A stretch of 64,000 nt of DNA from Rhodococcus sp. 4CII (GTDB lineage: Bacteria; Actinomycetota; Actinomycetes; Mycobacteriales; Mycobacteriaceae). The first letter of the stretch is position 1; each line of letters starts with the position of its first letter. A program made the translations under genes and the position numbers. The notes beneath the pieces are model-generated. The model saw only the letters and a program-made list of their open reading frames with translations, searched no databases and was not told the origin of the DNA. Where the stretch lies: the NCBI RefSeq assembly GCF_014256275.1, contig NZ_JACCFE010000002.1, forward strand, positions 6,212,001 to 6,276,000, written 5' to 3'. Below, one piece after another: positions 1 to 7,977 of this stretch.

Positions 1-984
1 GACTCGTACCAGTACCTCTGGCTCGGGCTGGTGCTGCTGGCCGCTGGTTCGGTGATCTTCGAGTTGGCCGGCGTCCCGTACAACGCGATGCTCAGGCAGG
101 TGTCGACGCCGTCGAACATCGGCCGGGTGTCGGGGTTCGGGTGGGCGATGGGCTACTTCGGCGGGATTGTGCTCCTACTGCTGTGCTACTTCGGGTTCAT
201 CGCCGGTGACGGCGACACCCGGGGATTCCTCGGGCTCACCACCGACGGCGGACTGAACATCCGGATGGTGGCCGTGCTGGCCGCGGTGTGGTTCGCGGTC
301 TTCGCGATTCCGGTGCTGCTGAAGGTTCCGGAACTGCCCCGCACGAACGCCGATCCGGGGGCCGACAATGCCGGTTTCGTCGAGTCGTACCGGGTGCTGT
401 GGCGCGACCTGCGCGACCTCTGGGCCGCCGACCGCCGCACCGTCTACTTCCTGGTGGCGAGTGCGTTGTTCCGGGACGGGCTCGCCGGCGTCTTCACGTT
501 CGGCGCCGTCCTGGCCGTCAACGTCTACGGCATCGGCGCGGGGGACGTGCTGCTGTTCGGAGTCGCGGCCAACGTCGTCTCCGCGCTGGGTGCGCTCACC
601 GCGGGCCGGTTCGACGACCGGATCGGACCGAAAACCGTGATCGTGACCTCCCTGTCCGCGATGATCGTCGTCGGTGTCGTCCTGATGGCGGTCTCGGGTC
701 CGGCCATGTTCTGGCTGTTCGGGCTCCTGCTGTGCCTGTTCGTGGGTCCCGCGCAGTCCTCGGCGCGCACCTTCCTCGCCCGGATCACCCCGCCCGGCCG
801 GGAAGGGCAGATGTTCGGCCTGTATGCGACCACCGGTCGCGCCGTGTCGTTTCTGGCGCCGACCCTGTTCGGATTGTTCGCCTGGTGGTTCGCGGCAGAC
901 CGCGCCGGGATCCTCGGCCTGGTGATCGTGCTGGCGATCGGACTCGCCGCACTGACGGTGGTGAAAGCGCCCGAACGCGATTAG
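1..984 (+). CDS. UMF1/Atg22-like MFS transporter, C-terminal part
   Basis: The frame is already open at the first base of the window, so the N-terminus is missing and only about 327 residues are visible. The protein is almost entirely hydrophobic, with roughly nine to ten membrane segments. It contains a FELAGVPYNAML-type segment followed by a glycine-rich helix (SGFGWAMGYFGG), a pattern I associate with the UMF1 family of the major facilitator superfamily, related to fungal vacuolar Atg22. The substrate is not known for this family in bacteria. Its stop overlaps by 4 bases the stop of the leftward gene that follows, a tail-to-tail arrangement with no room for a terminator. The family assignment is moderately sure; the transporter call is secure. 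Confidence 0.8.
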   Translation, partial: DSYQYLWLGLVLLAAGSVIFELAGVPYNAMLRQVSTPSNIGRVSGFGWAMGYFGGIVLLLLCYFGFIAGDGDTRGFLGLTTDGGLNIRMVAVLAAVWFAVFAIPVLLKVPELPRTNADPGADNAGFVESYRVLWRDLRDLWAADRRTVYFLVASALFRDGLAGVFTFGAVLAVNVYGIGAGDVLLFGVAANVVSALGALTAGRFDDRIGPKTVIVTSLSAMIVVGVVLMAVSGPAMFWLFGLLLCLFVGPAQSSARTFLARITPPGREGQMFGLYATTGRAVSFLAPTLFGLFAWWFAADRAGILGLVIVLAIGLAALTVVKAPERD

Positions 985-1562
985 CGCTTCGCGCGACGAT
1001 CGTCGTCGATCCGGAGTTTGTCCGGAAACAGCCTCCGCTGGGTCAGCCAGCCCGCCGCCGCCACGACGACCCAGATCACCGCGGCGAAGAATTGCTGGGC
1101 GCCCTCGTTCGGATCCTCGAGGAACCGCAGCGGGCCGATGGCCAGGCCGAGTCCGGTCAGCATCATGCTGGCTCCGCCGAGAGCGGTGAGCCAGAGCAAC
1201 GCCCGCGCGCGGTACCGGTCGGCGATGAAACCGCAGGCGACGGCGAGCGCGACGATCACGATTCCGCTGAGGAGCCAGTTGGCGTCGTCGGGTTGCAGCA
1301 CACGACTGAGCTTCGCCCCGATCACGGCGCCGGCGATGATGCCGAGAAAGAATGCGGCGAACTTGAAGATCAGGGTGGTGGCCACCCATGCCACGACCGC
1401 ACTGATCGCCGCGACCAGAAACGTCGTCCCGAGCGACAGCGACAGCAGATCGGCGAGGAGCCAGCCGAGACCGAATCCCGAGGCGAGCACGGCGACGTGG
1501 AGTGAACCGACTCCGGCGAAGCACAGAACCGCGCCGACCAGAAGGATTGCGATGCCACTCAT
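981..1562 (-). CDS. Conserved multi-pass membrane protein, DUF4203/TMEM198-like
   Basis: This is a 193-residue protein with about seven hydrophobic helices and a short charged C-terminus (KLRIDDDRRAKR). A glycine-rich helix (FFLGIIAGAVIGAKL) sits near the middle. The arrangement resembles DUF4203/TMEM198 membrane proteins, whose function is unknown in bacteria. The ATG has a strong GGGAGGG ribosome-binding site 4 bases upstream, which fixes the start. It converges on the preceding transporter with overlapping stops. I can say it is an integral membrane protein; no function is assigned. Confidence 0.75.
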   Translation of the reverse strand: MSGIAILLVGAVLCFAGVGSLHVAVLASGFGLGWLLADLLSLSLGTTFLVAAISAVVAWVATTLIFKFAAFFLGIIAGAVIGAKLSRVLQPDDANWLLSGIVIVALAVACGFIADRYRARALLWLTALGGASMMLTGLGLAIGPLRFLEDPNEGAQQFFAAVIWVVVAAAGWLTQRRLFPDKLRIDDDRRAKR

Positions 1563-1639
1563 GGTGCCCTCCCAGGGTGCACGAGACGCGTAGTGCCATC
1601 AAACCAGAACGATCGCCCCGTCGAGGGGAACAGCAGATT

Positions 1640-2491
1640 TCAGCCCGGTGCCGTTCCGGTGCGGGTCAGGATCGCCTCCGCGAGGGCGTCGGGCCGCTGC
1701 TCCGGGATCCAGTGCGTGGCGCCGTCGAGGACGACGAACTCGTAGGGCGCATCGACGAACTCGCCGCACCGCTGGGCTCCCGCACGGCCCAGCGCCGTGT
1801 CGCCGGTGCTCCAGACGTACGTCGTGGGAACGGTGACGGCGGGTGTCTCCGCGAAGTCGCTCGTCATCGCGCGGTACCAGTTCAGCGCGGCGGTCAGCGC
1901 TCCCGGTTCGCTCAGCACGGCCACATGCTCGTCTACGAGGTCCGGCGCGACGACGTCCCCGAACATCGCGCGCAGCGCCTCTGCGTCGTCGCGGAGCAGG
2001 ACCCGTTCGGCCTTGCCTTCCATTCGCAGAAGGCGGATGTACGAGGAGCGTTCCTTCTGATCGGCGTCCTCGCGCAACGCCCAGCCGAACGCGGCGGGAT
2101 GGGGCACCGAGACGGTGGTGAGCGTCCGGATCCGGTCGGAGTGCCGTGCAGCCACGACCCATGCCACGGCAGCGCCCCAATCGTGGCCGACGAGATGCGC
2201 CGTGTCGAGGTCGAGGGTGTCGAGGAGCCCGATGACGTCCGCGACGAGGTGGTCGATCCGGTAAGAGTCCACACCGCCTGGCCGCGCACCGGGCGAATAT
2301 CCGCGCTGGTTCGGCGCGTACGTCCGCAGACCGGACTCGTTCAGCAGGGCGCTGACCGGCAGCCAGGACGCGGCGCTTTCCGGAAACCCGTGCAGCAGAA
2401 CGACGGGGGCGCCGTCGGCGGGACCGCTGATAGTGACGTCGAACGTCAGGTCGCCGAGAGCGATGTGGGTGTGGTCGGAGGGTGACGGCAT
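1640..2491 (-). CDS. Alpha/beta hydrolase, epoxide-hydrolase-like
   Basis: A 283-residue alpha/beta-hydrolase of the soluble epoxide hydrolase/haloalkane dehalogenase branch. An HGFPE oxyanion-hole motif lies at residues 34-38. The nucleophile elbow is GHDWG, with Asp104 in the nucleophile position as in epoxide hydrolases (esterases have Ser there). A C-terminal THWIPEQRP segment supplies the likely catalytic His. The ATG at 2491 is preferred because the protein begins just before the first beta strand; an upstream in-frame codon at 2536 would overlap the neighbouring TetR gene. The gene lies directly downstream of that TetR gene on the same strand and may be co-transcribed with it. The substrate is unknown. 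Confidence 0.8.
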   Translation of the reverse strand: MPSPSDHTHIALGDLTFDVTISGPADGAPVVLLHGFPESAASWLPVSALLNESGLRTYAPNQRGYSPGARPGGVDSYRIDHLVADVIGLLDTLDLDTAHLVGHDWGAAVAWVVAARHSDRIRTLTTVSVPHPAAFGWALREDADQKERSSYIRLLRMEGKAERVLLRDDAEALRAMFGDVVAPDLVDEHVAVLSEPGALTAALNWYRAMTSDFAETPAVTVPTTYVWSTGDTALGRAGAQRCGEFVDAPYEFVVLDGATHWIPEQRPDALAEAILTRTGTAPG

Positions 2492-2514
2492 GCCCCCACC
2501 GTACGGCTGCGGCC

Positions 2515-3225
2515 CTAGTTCGTTCCGGGGTTCCACTCGCTCATGCCGAGCATGATCAGGCGCAGTTGCTTCTCCGCGCGGGCCACCACCTCGGCCTCGC
2601 TTCGGCTTCCGGGGCGGTCGGCCTCGAGCAGGTCGACGACGACGGCGAACATGGTGGACACGATCAGGTCGGCGGCCGTCTCTAGGTCGTCGTGGTCCCA
2701 GGCCTGCAGGCCGTCGATGCGCGACAGGTCGACCGTGAGTTCGCTGACGAACAACGTCATCTCGGTCGCGATCGCCCGACGGACCTCGGGGACGCCGCCG
2801 TAGCGTTCGCGGCTGAGGAATCGGAACTGCGCCTCGTGGGTGCGAACCTGCCGCACGAGGATGTCGAGGGAAGCGCCGGCGCTCTTGGTGCTCGGGGTGC
2901 GCCGGGCGTCGCGCAACATCTGCCGCAGGATCCGCATGCCCTCCTCGACGAGCACCACCCCGAGTTCCTCGATGGACGCGAAGTGGCGGTAGAAGGCGGT
3001 GGGGACGATTCCCGCGGTGCGGGCGATCTCGCGCAGGCTGACGCCGGCGAAACTGCGGTCTGCCATGAGTTCGAGCGTGCCGTCGAGAAGTGCCTTTCTC
3101 GTGCGCTCCTTGCGGGCTGCCCTGCTCTCGGGTTCGGCGCCTGTCGACTGACTCACGGCAGTGAGTGTAGGCGCGGTGGTGTCCGCGCCCGCCGGGTCCG
3201 GGTGCTGGTGCTCGTCGTCGGGCAT
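2515..3225 (-). CDS. TetR-family regulator, DesT/FabR-like (fatty acid desaturation)
   Basis: A 236-residue TetR-family repressor. After a poorly conserved 38-residue N-terminus comes the helix-turn-helix region (RKERTRKALLDGTLELMADR, then LREIARTAGIVPTAFYRHF). The match to the FabR/DesT subgroup is close, including the following segment ELGVVLVEEGMRILRQMLRDAR. In Pseudomonas, DesT sits beside and represses an acyl-CoA desaturase and its reductase in response to the saturated/unsaturated acyl-CoA ratio. Here the gene is divergent from exactly such a pair, and an 18-bp palindrome lies between them. The start is uncertain: no convincing ribosome-binding site precedes the ATG at 3225, and a GTG at 3156 would also retain the DNA-binding domain. 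Confidence 0.85.
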   Translation of the reverse strand: MPDDEHQHPDPAGADTTAPTLTAVSQSTGAEPESRAARKERTRKALLDGTLELMADRSFAGVSLREIARTAGIVPTAFYRHFASIEELGVVLVEEGMRILRQMLRDARRTPSTKSAGASLDILVRQVRTHEAQFRFLSRERYGGVPEVRRAIATEMTLFVSELTVDLSRIDGLQAWDHDDLETAADLIVSTMFAVVVDLLEADRPGSRSEAEVVARAEKQLRLIMLGMSEWNPGTN

Positions 3226-3307
3226 GTGTATCCGACCCCCGCCTCGGGTGTGCGTGCCGTCACATTTCGATTGACAGCTACCTGTCTCCCTCTGTCACAC
3301 TATTGTC

Positions 3308-3325
3308 AGTGTACAACCGTGCACT
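3308..3325. promoter_or_regulatory. Candidate DesT/FabR-type operator
   Basis: AGTGTACAACCGTGCACT is an imperfect 18-bp palindrome (6 of 7 outer arm positions pair) ending 18 bases before the reductase GTG start. Its length and AG-GTAC-like outer arms resemble FabR/DesT sites. Further upstream, TTGACA (3271-3276) lies inside a GACAG-CTAC-CTGTC inverted repeat (3272-3285), and an ACACT-N6-AGTGT repeat (3297-3312) overlaps the main palindrome. The first could hold a -35 element. Assignment to the adjacent regulator is inference. Confidence 0.5.
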
Positions 3326-3343
3326 CAAACGGAGGAGGCTGAC

Positions 3344-4453
3344 GTGTCAGTTGCCCACACCAGTCGTCCGGCGGAGGGACGCAGGTTCTCGCTGCTGTCG
3401 TTGTTCGAGGCGATGGCCACTCCGCACCAGCTCGACCGCTACCTCGAACTCGTCACGCCCATGGTCACCGTGCGCGATCTCCGCGCCGAGGTGGTCCAGG
3501 TCCGGCGGTCCACCGCCGACACCGTCACCCTCACGCTGCGCCCCACGCGCCAGTGGCGCGGATTCCGTGCAGGACAGTTCGTGCAGGTGGGGGTCGTGAT
3601 CGACGGGGTGCGGCACACCCGCTGCTACTCGCCCGCCAATGCACAGGCGTCCACCGACGGACACGTCGAACTGACGGTCAAGGCGCATCCCGGGGGGCTG
3701 GTCTCGCAGTACCTGCACGCCCACGCGAGCCCCGGCCTCGTGCTCGACCTGTCTCAGGCGGCGGGCGAATTCACCCTGCCGTCCCCTCGTCCGCGTCGCC
3801 TCCTGCTGGTCAGTGGAGGCAGCGGAATCACGCCGGTTCTGTCGATGCTGCGCACGCTCGTCGACGAGCAGCACGTCGGCAGCATCACTTTTCTGCACTA
3901 CGCGTACACCGAGAAGGACGTCGCCTACCTCGACGAGTTGCGTGAACTCGCCGAGGCGCACACCAACGTCTCACTCGTGCTGGCGTACACCGATCAGGAC
4001 GCCGGCGGGCATCTCCACGGATTCTTCGGTCAGGAGCATCTCGACGCCGTCGCGCCCTGGTACGCCGACGCCGAGACCTACCTCTGCGGCCCGCCCGGAC
4101 TGATGCGCGGTGTCCGCGAGGTGTACCGCGATCTCGGCATCGAGGACCGGCTGCACACCGAGGAGTTCGCGCCCGCGGCAGCCCCGGTGGACGGCGAGGC
4201 CGGCGGCGAGGTGACGTTCGCGGCCAGCGGTGTCACCGCCGACAATTCGGGGGCGACGCTGCTCGAACAGGCGGAGGCCGCCGGGCTCCATCCCGAATAC
4301 GGGTGCCGGATGGGGATCTGCTTCTCCTGCACCACGACGAAGAAATCGGGATGCACCAAGAACGTCCGCACCGGCGACACCGACGCCGATCCGGACAAGG
4401 CGATTCAGCTGTGCGTCTCGGTTCCGGTGGGCGACGTCGCCCTCGACATCTGA
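3344..4453 (+). CDS. Ferredoxin reductase with fused 2Fe-2S domain (desaturase electron donor)
   Basis: A 369-residue three-domain electron-transfer protein similar to M. tuberculosis Rv3230c. An FAD-binding barrel carries RCYS at 93-96, an NAD(P)H-binding domain carries GGSGITP at 158-164 and CGP at 248-250, and a plant-type [2Fe-2S] domain has Cys321, Cys326, Cys329 and Cys357 as cluster ligands. It probably passes electrons from NADPH to the desaturase encoded 33 bases downstream in the same operon. Translation starts at GTG 3344, preceded by GGAGGAGG at 3331-3338. Expression is likely controlled by the divergent DesT-like repressor through the palindrome just upstream. Confidence 0.9.
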   Translation: MSVAHTSRPAEGRRFSLLSLFEAMATPHQLDRYLELVTPMVTVRDLRAEVVQVRRSTADTVTLTLRPTRQWRGFRAGQFVQVGVVIDGVRHTRCYSPANAQASTDGHVELTVKAHPGGLVSQYLHAHASPGLVLDLSQAAGEFTLPSPRPRRLLLVSGGSGITPVLSMLRTLVDEQHVGSITFLHYAYTEKDVAYLDELRELAEAHTNVSLVLAYTDQDAGGHLHGFFGQEHLDAVAPWYADAETYLCGPPGLMRGVREVYRDLGIEDRLHTEEFAPAAAPVDGEAGGEVTFAASGVTADNSGATLLEQAEAAGLHPEYGCRMGICFSCTTTKKSGCTKNVRTGDTDADPDKAIQLCVSVPVGDVALDI

Positions 4454-4486
4454 TTTTCACTCGACATCAACGTCTGGAGACCGAAC

Positions 4487-5659
4487 ATGTTTGGACTCTC
4501 ACTCTCGTTCCTCCCGTTCGTCGACGGCTCCGACGGCTCCCGCACCGACGCCCCAGTGGTGCTCAGCCACGACCAGGTCGAAGAGATCGGCAGGGAACTG
4601 GACGCCCTCCGCGACCGGACGGTCGCGGATCTCGGCGCCGAGGACCGCGAATACATCTACAAGATCATCAAGGCGCAGAGGGGATTCGAGGTCGCCGGCC
4701 GCGGTTTGATGTACCTCGGGTTCTTCCCGCCGGCCTGGATCGCCGGCGTCGGCGCCCTCGGTGTGTCGAAAATCCTCGACAACATGGAGATCGGCCACAA
4801 CGTCATGCACGGCCAGTACGACTGGATGCGGGAACCGGGCCTGAACTCCCGGGTGTTCGAATGGGACACCGTCTGCCCGGCCGATCAGTGGAAGCACTCC
4901 CACAATTACATGCACCACACGTACACCAACATCCTGGGCCGGGACCGGGACATCGGCTACGGCATCCTGCGGATCGACGAGGCGCAGAAGTGGAACCCCT
5001 ATTACCTGGGGAACCCGGTCTACGCATTTTTACTGATGATGCTGTTCGAGTGGGGCGTCATGATGCACGACCTGGAGGCGGAGAACGTGATCCAGGGCAA
5101 GCGGAAGTGGCACGACGTCAAACCGCTGCTGAAAGGCTGGTGGCGCAAGGCCGGCAGGCAGGTGCTCAAGGACTACGCGATTTTCCCGGCACTCACCGGG
5201 CCGCTGTTCGTGTCCACGCTGCTCGGCAACGTGGCCGCCAACCTGATCCGCAACGTGTGGGCGTACTCCATCATATTCTGTGGCCATTTCCCGACCGGCG
5301 TGCAGAGTTTCACCGAGGACGAGACCGCGGAGGAGACCCGCGGCGAGTGGTACGTCCGGCAGATGCTCGGCAGCGCGAACATCGAGGGCAGCCCGCTGTT
5401 CCACATCATGTCGGGCAACCTGTCGCACCAGATCGAGCACCACCTCTTCCCGGACCTGCCCGCCCATCGGTACCCGGAGATGGCACCCGTCGTGAAGGCG
5501 CTGTGTGAAAAGCACGGCCTGCCCTACAACACGGGTGGTTTCTTCAAGCAGATCGGCTCCGTGTGGGGGAAGATCTTCAGGTTCGCACTGCCGCCCGGTC
5601 TCGTCTCGTCCGACACCCCTCCCGGTGTTATCGTCGAGCGGCAGAAGACTGCAGCCTGA
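4487..5659 (+). CDS. Membrane fatty acid (acyl-CoA) desaturase, DesA3-like
   Basis: A 390-residue integral-membrane di-iron desaturase. All three histidine clusters are present: GHNVMHG (His104, His108), HNYMHH (His139, His143, His144) and HQIEHH (His314, His318, His319). Hydrophobic helices around residues 75-95 and 175-195 would anchor it in the membrane. It resembles mycobacterial DesA3, which makes oleoyl-CoA from stearoyl-CoA with the Rv3230c reductase, and here it directly follows such a reductase. The position of the double bond cannot be read from sequence. A 69-codon gene begins 12 bases after the stop, so the operon probably has three genes. Confidence 0.9.
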   Translation: MFGLSLSFLPFVDGSDGSRTDAPVVLSHDQVEEIGRELDALRDRTVADLGAEDREYIYKIIKAQRGFEVAGRGLMYLGFFPPAWIAGVGALGVSKILDNMEIGHNVMHGQYDWMREPGLNSRVFEWDTVCPADQWKHSHNYMHHTYTNILGRDRDIGYGILRIDEAQKWNPYYLGNPVYAFLLMMLFEWGVMMHDLEAENVIQGKRKWHDVKPLLKGWWRKAGRQVLKDYAIFPALTGPLFVSTLLGNVAANLIRNVWAYSIIFCGHFPTGVQSFTEDETAEETRGEWYVRQMLGSANIEGSPLFHIMSGNLSHQIEHHLFPDLPAHRYPEMAPVVKALCEKHGLPYNTGGFFKQIGSVWGKIFRFALPPGLVSSDTPPGVIVERQKTAA

Positions 5660-5671
5660 GAGGCGAAAAAC

Positions 5672-5881
5672 ATGGTGGGGAAGTTCGAGCGGCGCAAGGA
5701 CACCGTGCAGGAACTGACGGAGTCCGCGGCTACACACGTCGGCCAGATCGCGACGATTATCGCCGGCGCCGTCCGGGACGTCACCCGGGAGATCGGCGAC
5801 TGGGTGTCCGACGGCATCGAGATGCGTGAGGCCGCGAAGAAGGCCCGCGACGACCAGGGCGAGGACGAACCCGTCGACTGA
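5672..5881 (+). CDS. Small hypothetical protein of the desaturase operon
   Basis: A 69-residue charged protein with one moderately hydrophobic amphipathic stretch (VGQIATIIAGAVRDVTREIG) and an acidic tail. No recognised domain or signal peptide. It begins 12 bases after the desaturase stop, preceded by an AGAGGCGAA-like ribosome-binding site, and is followed by a strong terminator, so it is the last gene of the reductase-desaturase transcript. Its position suggests an accessory role to the desaturase, for example membrane association or stability. That is inference only. Confidence 0.6.
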   Translation: MVGKFERRKDTVQELTESAATHVGQIATIIAGAVRDVTREIGDWVSDGIEMREAAKKARDDQGEDEPVD

Positions 5882-5898
5882 GGATCTTCGCCGAGGTG

Positions 5899-5924
5899 GG
5901 CCACGACCGTCACCGGTCGTGGCC
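5899..5924. terminator. Bidirectional terminator between desaturase operon and gdhA
   Basis: A perfect 11-bp stem GGCCACGACCG / CGGTCGTGGCC with loop TCAC lies between two convergent genes and is followed by CCCCTTT on the plus strand. It can serve both transcripts. Confidence 0.8.
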
Positions 5925-5941
5925 CCCCTTTGGTTCAACTA

Positions 5942-7285
5942 TCAGATGACGCCGAGCGAGATCATGGCGTCGGCGACCTTCACGAAACCGGCGATGTTCG
6001 CGCCGTGCACGTAGTCGCCGGGCATGCCGTATTCGGAGGCCGTGGCCACGGTGCGTTCGTGGATGCCACGCATGATCGCGGCCAGGCGTTCGTCGGTGTA
6101 GCCGAATCCCCACGAGTCGCGGGATGCGTTCTGCTGCATCTCGAGTGCCGACGTGGCCACTCCACCGGCGTTGGCCGCCTTGCCCGGTGCGAAGGCCACG
6201 GCGGCATCGCGGAATACCTGGACCCCCTGCGGGGTGGTGGGCATGTTCGCGCCCTCGGCCACCGCCTGCACCCCGTTCGCGACCAGGGTCTTGGCGGCGG
6301 CGTCGTCGAGTTCGTTCTGGGTGGCGCAGGGGAGTGCCACGTCGCACGGCACATCCCAGATGGATCCGTCCGGGACGAACCGGGCGTGCGGCACCGCGTC
6401 GGCGTACTCGGTGATCCGTCCGCGGCGCACCTCCTTGATCTCCTTCAGGAGTTCGAGGTCGATGCCTTTCTCGTCGACGATGTATCCCGACGAATCGGAG
6501 CACGCGATCGCGATTCCGCCGAGTTGGTGCACCTTCTCGATCGCGTAGATCGCGACGTTGCCCGACCCGGAGACGACGACGGTCTTGCCGTCGAGCGAAC
6601 TGTTCGCGGCCTTCAGCATTTCCGCGACGAAGTAGGCGACGCCGTACCCGGTGGCCTCGCGACGCACCTGCGATCCACCCCAGGTGAGGCCTTTGCCGGT
6701 GAGGACACCGGACTCGTAGGAGTTGGTGAGACGCTTGTATTGACCGAACAGGTAGCCGATCTCGCGGCCGCCGACGCCGATGTCGCCGGCCGGGACGTCG
6801 GTGTACTCGCCGATGTGGCGGTGCAATTCGGTCATGAACGACTGGCAGAACCGCATGATCTCGGCCTCCGAACGGCCCTTCGGGTCGAAGTCGGAGCCGC
6901 CCTTGCCGCCGCCGATCGGGAGTCCGGTGAGGGCGTTCTTGAAGATCTGCTCGAAGCCGAGGAACTTCACGATTCCCAGATTCACGCTGGGGTGAAACCG
7001 CAGGCCGCCCTTGTAGGGGCCGAGCACGCTGTTGTACTGCACGCGGAAGCCGCGGTTGACGCGCACGTTGCCGGCGTCGTCGACCCACGGCACCCGGAAG
7101 ATGATCTGGCGCTCGGGCTCGCACAGTCGCTCGATCAATCCGGAGTCGGCGTAGTGGGGGTGGTGGTCGAGCACGACCTGGAGCGACTCGAAGACCTCGG
7201 CGGCCGCCTGGTGGAACTCGGGTTCTCCGGCGTTCCGCAGGCGGACCTGCTCGTAGATCTCTGCTACCTGGTCGCGCGTTGACAC
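5942..7285 (-). CDS. gdhA: NADP-specific glutamate dehydrogenase
   Basis: A 447-residue hexameric-type glutamate dehydrogenase, the same length as E. coli GdhA. It makes glutamate from 2-oxoglutarate and ammonium. Visible motifs are the substrate-binding PYKGGLRFHP (Lys92) and the active-site LPIGGGKGG segment with catalytic Lys128. A Rossmann-type nucleotide-binding turn (VVSGSGNVAIYA) follows in the second domain. The GTG start at 7285 is preceded by AGGTGGG. The gene stands alone between terminators. A second, unrelated NAD-type glutamate dehydrogenase lies at 15977-20878, so assimilatory and catabolic enzymes are 10 kb apart. Confidence 0.96.
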   Translation of the reverse strand: MSTRDQVAEIYEQVRLRNAGEPEFHQAAAEVFESLQVVLDHHPHYADSGLIERLCEPERQIIFRVPWVDDAGNVRVNRGFRVQYNSVLGPYKGGLRFHPSVNLGIVKFLGFEQIFKNALTGLPIGGGKGGSDFDPKGRSEAEIMRFCQSFMTELHRHIGEYTDVPAGDIGVGGREIGYLFGQYKRLTNSYESGVLTGKGLTWGGSQVRREATGYGVAYFVAEMLKAANSSLDGKTVVVSGSGNVAIYAIEKVHQLGGIAIACSDSSGYIVDEKGIDLELLKEIKEVRRGRITEYADAVPHARFVPDGSIWDVPCDVALPCATQNELDDAAAKTLVANGVQAVAEGANMPTTPQGVQVFRDAAVAFAPGKAANAGGVATSALEMQQNASRDSWGFGYTDERLAAIMRGIHERTVATASEYGMPGDYVHGANIAGFVKVADAMISLGVI

Positions 7286-7385
7286 AGACCCACCTGCCTG
7301 ACGTGTGAGGAATTCGTTACCTGACGTTTACTTTGGAAACTATAGACCGGGTGTCGGGTGTCCTGTATCGCGCTGTGTGTGCGGC

Positions 7386-7889
7386 TCAGGGCTTGCGCAG
7401 GGGTGCGCGGGAATGCACTGCGACCGCGGTGTGCTCGACGGCCTCGCCGCAATGCGCGCACCGCTGCTCCAGTGCCAGTGAGTGTCCGCACTCGTGGACG
7501 AGGACGGACGGGGCCTCGTCGACCGCCCACTTGCTGCCCCATTGGAACAGCGAGAGGAGCAGTGGCCGCAAGTCCTCGCCCGCCGGGGTCAGGTGGTATT
7601 CGAAGCGGGGAGGGTGCTCGGAGTACTGCCTGCGCTCGATGACGCCGACCTCCTCGAGTTTGCGCAGACGCGCGGTGAGGATGTCGCGGGAGACGCCGAT
7701 GTACCCGGCGATCCGGTCGAACCGGTGCACCCCGTAACTCAGTTCGCGGATGACCAGCATGGACCAACGGTCGCCGATGAGTTCCATCGTGGCGGCGATG
7801 GCGCAGGGTCTCGGTGCCAGTGGCATGCGGTCCATCACGATCTCGGGTGTCGCTGGCTCGGTGTCGCCGGTGTTCATGTACTCCATCAT
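7386..7889 (-). CDS. HxlR-family winged-helix regulator
   Basis: A 167-residue HxlR-family regulator. The winged helix runs from about residue 28 (CAIAATMELIGDRWSMLVIREL) to the wing (RRQYSEHPPRFEYHLTPAGEDL). The C-terminal part carries HECGH and CAHCGE, a Cys/His pattern that could bind zinc or sense thiol-reactive compounds. ATG codons at 7889, 7886 and 7877 are possible starts and none has a clear ribosome-binding site. It is divergent from an SDR-thioesterase pair across a region with a 12-bp perfect inverted repeat, so it probably represses both itself and that pair. HxlR proteins often respond to aldehydes, quinones or other electrophiles; the ligand here is unknown. Confidence 0.88.
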   Translation of the reverse strand: MMEYMNTGDTEPATPEIVMDRMPLAPRPCAIAATMELIGDRWSMLVIRELSYGVHRFDRIAGYIGVSRDILTARLRKLEEVGVIERRQYSEHPPRFEYHLTPAGEDLRPLLLSLFQWGSKWAVDEAPSVLVHECGHSLALEQRCAHCGEAVEHTAVAVHSRAPLRKP

Positions 7890-7900
7890 AGAGGGTTGTG

Positions 7901-7949
7901 TTTTCCAACTAATAGGGGTTAGTGTCGGAAATCGCAGTTAGTTGGAAAA
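7901..7949. promoter_or_regulatory. Probable HxlR operator (12-bp perfect inverted repeat)
   Basis: TTTTCCAACTAA (7901-7912) and TTAGTTGGAAAA (7938-7949) are exact reverse complements separated by 25 bases. They occupy the interval between the divergent HxlR and SDR start codons. Further half-site-like pieces (GGGTTAGTG, TTACTAATT) lie between and after them. The AT-rich arms contrast with the GC-rich surroundings. Confidence 0.7.
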
Positions 7950-7977
7950 TCGGACTTACTAATTCGAAGGGGTCGTC

